Below, in pieces: positions 63,228 through 64,000 of a DNA stretch of 64,000 bases (the stretch's first letter is position 1; every line of letters begins with the position of its first letter). Below the pieces are notes generated by a model. It worked only from the letters and a program-made list of their open reading frames with translations. It had not been told where the DNA came from and did not search any database. Source of the stretch: Rhodoferax sp. (GTDB lineage Bacteria; Pseudomonadota; Gammaproteobacteria; Burkholderiales; Burkholderiaceae_C); the NCBI RefSeq assembly GCF_030697375.1, contig NZ_JAUYQD010000026.1:62001-126000 (forward strand). Direction: 5' to 3'. Both the position numbers and the translations under genes were made by a program.

Positions 63228-64000
63228 ATGCAAAGAAAAACGACACACAGGCCCAGAGTGCCGTGGATCGTCTTGGCTGCCATCGTGCTGGCTGCGCATC
63301 CCTGCGCGCACAGCCAGACCTCGCCCGCCGAAATCATTGCCAAGCTGCAAAAAGAATTCAGTCCCAGCACCCTGAGTGATGAATCCCAAAAGAAGGAACT
63401 GGAATGGTTCCGGGAGGCCGCCAAACCGTTCAGGGGCATGAAAATTTTTGTCGTCTCCGAAACGCTGGACACCCACAAATACGAATCCGACGTCATCGCC
63501 AAAGCGTTCAGGGAGTTGACCGGAATTCAGGTGGTGCACGAAGTCACCGGCGAAGACGATGTGGTCAAGAAAATTGAAACCCAGGTGCGCACCGGACTGC
63601 ACCTGTACGACGCCTACGTGAACGACAGCGACCTCATTGGTTGGCATTACCGAACCCAAAAAATTGTCAATTTATCGGACTACATGGCGGGTGAAGGCAA
63701 AGCGGTCACCCTGCCAACGCTGGATGTGGACGACTTTATTGGCAAGAGCTTTACCACCGGACCCGACGGCAAGCTCTACCAACTGCCGGACCAGCAGTTC
63801 GCCAACCTGTACTGGTACCGCAAAGACTGGTTCGACCGGACTGACCTGCAGAAACGGTTCAAGGAAATCTACGGCTACAAGCTCGACGTCCCCGTCAATT
63901 GGTCGGCGTATGAAGACATTGCAGAATTTTTCACCGTGCACGTGAAAGAGCTGGATGGCAAAAAAGTCTATGGCCATATGGACTATGGCCGGAAAGACCC
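63228..64000 (+). CDS. glpV: Glycerol-type ABC binding protein, GlpV-like (N-terminal part)
   Basis: Periplasmic solute-binding protein cut by the right edge after 257 codons. Signal peptide ends AAHPCAHSQ. Conserved segments such as FSPSTLSDESQKKELEWFREAAKPFRGM, YDAYVNDSDLIG, TTGPDGKLYQLPDQQFANLYWYRKDWFDR and NWSAYEDIAEFFT match GlpV of the glpSTPQV glycerol importer as I recall it. No other glp genes are visible in the window; they would lie to the right. If confirmed, the region holds a second polyol uptake system. Confidence 0.8.
   Translation, partial: MQRKTTHRPRVPWIVLAAIVLAAHPCAHSQTSPAEIIAKLQKEFSPSTLSDESQKKELEWFREAAKPFRGMKIFVVSETLDTHKYESDVIAKAFRELTGIQVVHEVTGEDDVVKKIETQVRTGLHLYDAYVNDSDLIGWHYRTQKIVNLSDYMAGEGKAVTLPTLDVDDFIGKSFTTGPDGKLYQLPDQQFANLYWYRKDWFDRTDLQKRFKEIYGYKLDVPVNWSAYEDIAEFFTVHVKELDGKKVYGHMDYGRKD

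Overview
The window is high-GC, densely packed bacterial DNA that reads as a betaproteobacterium of the family Comamonadaceae, close to Rhodoferax, Polaromonas or Albidiferax. This is inferred from gene content (branched-chain 2-oxoacid dehydrogenase operon, smo/mtl-type polyol operon, quinol-type NO reductase, a PEP-CTERM protein, a GlpV-like glycerol binding protein) and from a dispersed 60-bp element, core GCTGCTTGCGC, of a kind I recall from this family. No rRNA, tRNA, CRISPR array, phage or complete insertion sequence was recognised.

Layout. 1-9.3 kb: cell-envelope and housekeeping genes. These are ftsH (cut by the left edge), a divergent htrA-cfa-kinase unit, then a minus-strand run of a PRPP-synthetase paralogue, DHH phosphoesterase, PEBP protein, patatin, DUF2789 protein and an LpxL-type acyltransferase. 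9.6-10.9 kb: a small ribbon-helix-helix-like protein and a CCXG-type PEP-CTERM protein closed by a terminator. 11.0-16.0 kb: a four-gene branched-chain 2-oxoacid dehydrogenase operon (E1a, E1b, E2, E3). 16.1-21.9 kb: a membrane-anchored trypsin-like protein and an RND efflux pair.

21.9-34.1 kb, all on the minus strand: a tightly spaced cluster in the order ThDP enzyme, SDR, two citrate-synthase-fold proteins, TonB receptor, orphan COG2984 solute-binding protein, and a 1486-residue sensor kinase that carries a complete phosphorelay fused to GGDEF and EAL. Gene order suggests that a metabolic module and a ligand-sensing/c-di-GMP module are linked. This is one of the two most interesting loci.

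34.3-45.1 kb: a chemoreceptor followed by a polyol ABC uptake and catabolic operon: two tandem binding-protein paralogues, two permeases, ATPase, polyol dehydrogenase, SDR, AraC regulator and a remnant of a xylulokinase gene. 45.1-49.4 kb: a secreted protein, queE-queD, an MscS channel and a DNA glycosylase interrupted in frame by a dispersed repeat. 49.5-53 kb: qNOR behind two NsrR-like palindromes, then a cobalamin riboswitch in front of bluB. 53-56.3 kb: two TetR modules with visible palindromic operators.

56.4-59 kb: the second most interesting locus. A 53-residue precursor peptide overlaps a radical SAM/SPASM maturase (CbpA/CbpB type) and lies behind a cobalamin riboswitch plus a strong terminator hairpin; the peptide is not in standard long-ORF lists. 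59.1-61.6 kb: a CsgG-like/DUF4810/GNA1162 lipoprotein trio with rlpA. 61.7-64 kb: a WYL-type regulator unit, a TfoX-C protein and the start of a glpV-like gene cut by the right edge. A second repeat family (70 bp, two copies) supplies the C-terminus of RlpA and recurs at 63.1 kb.
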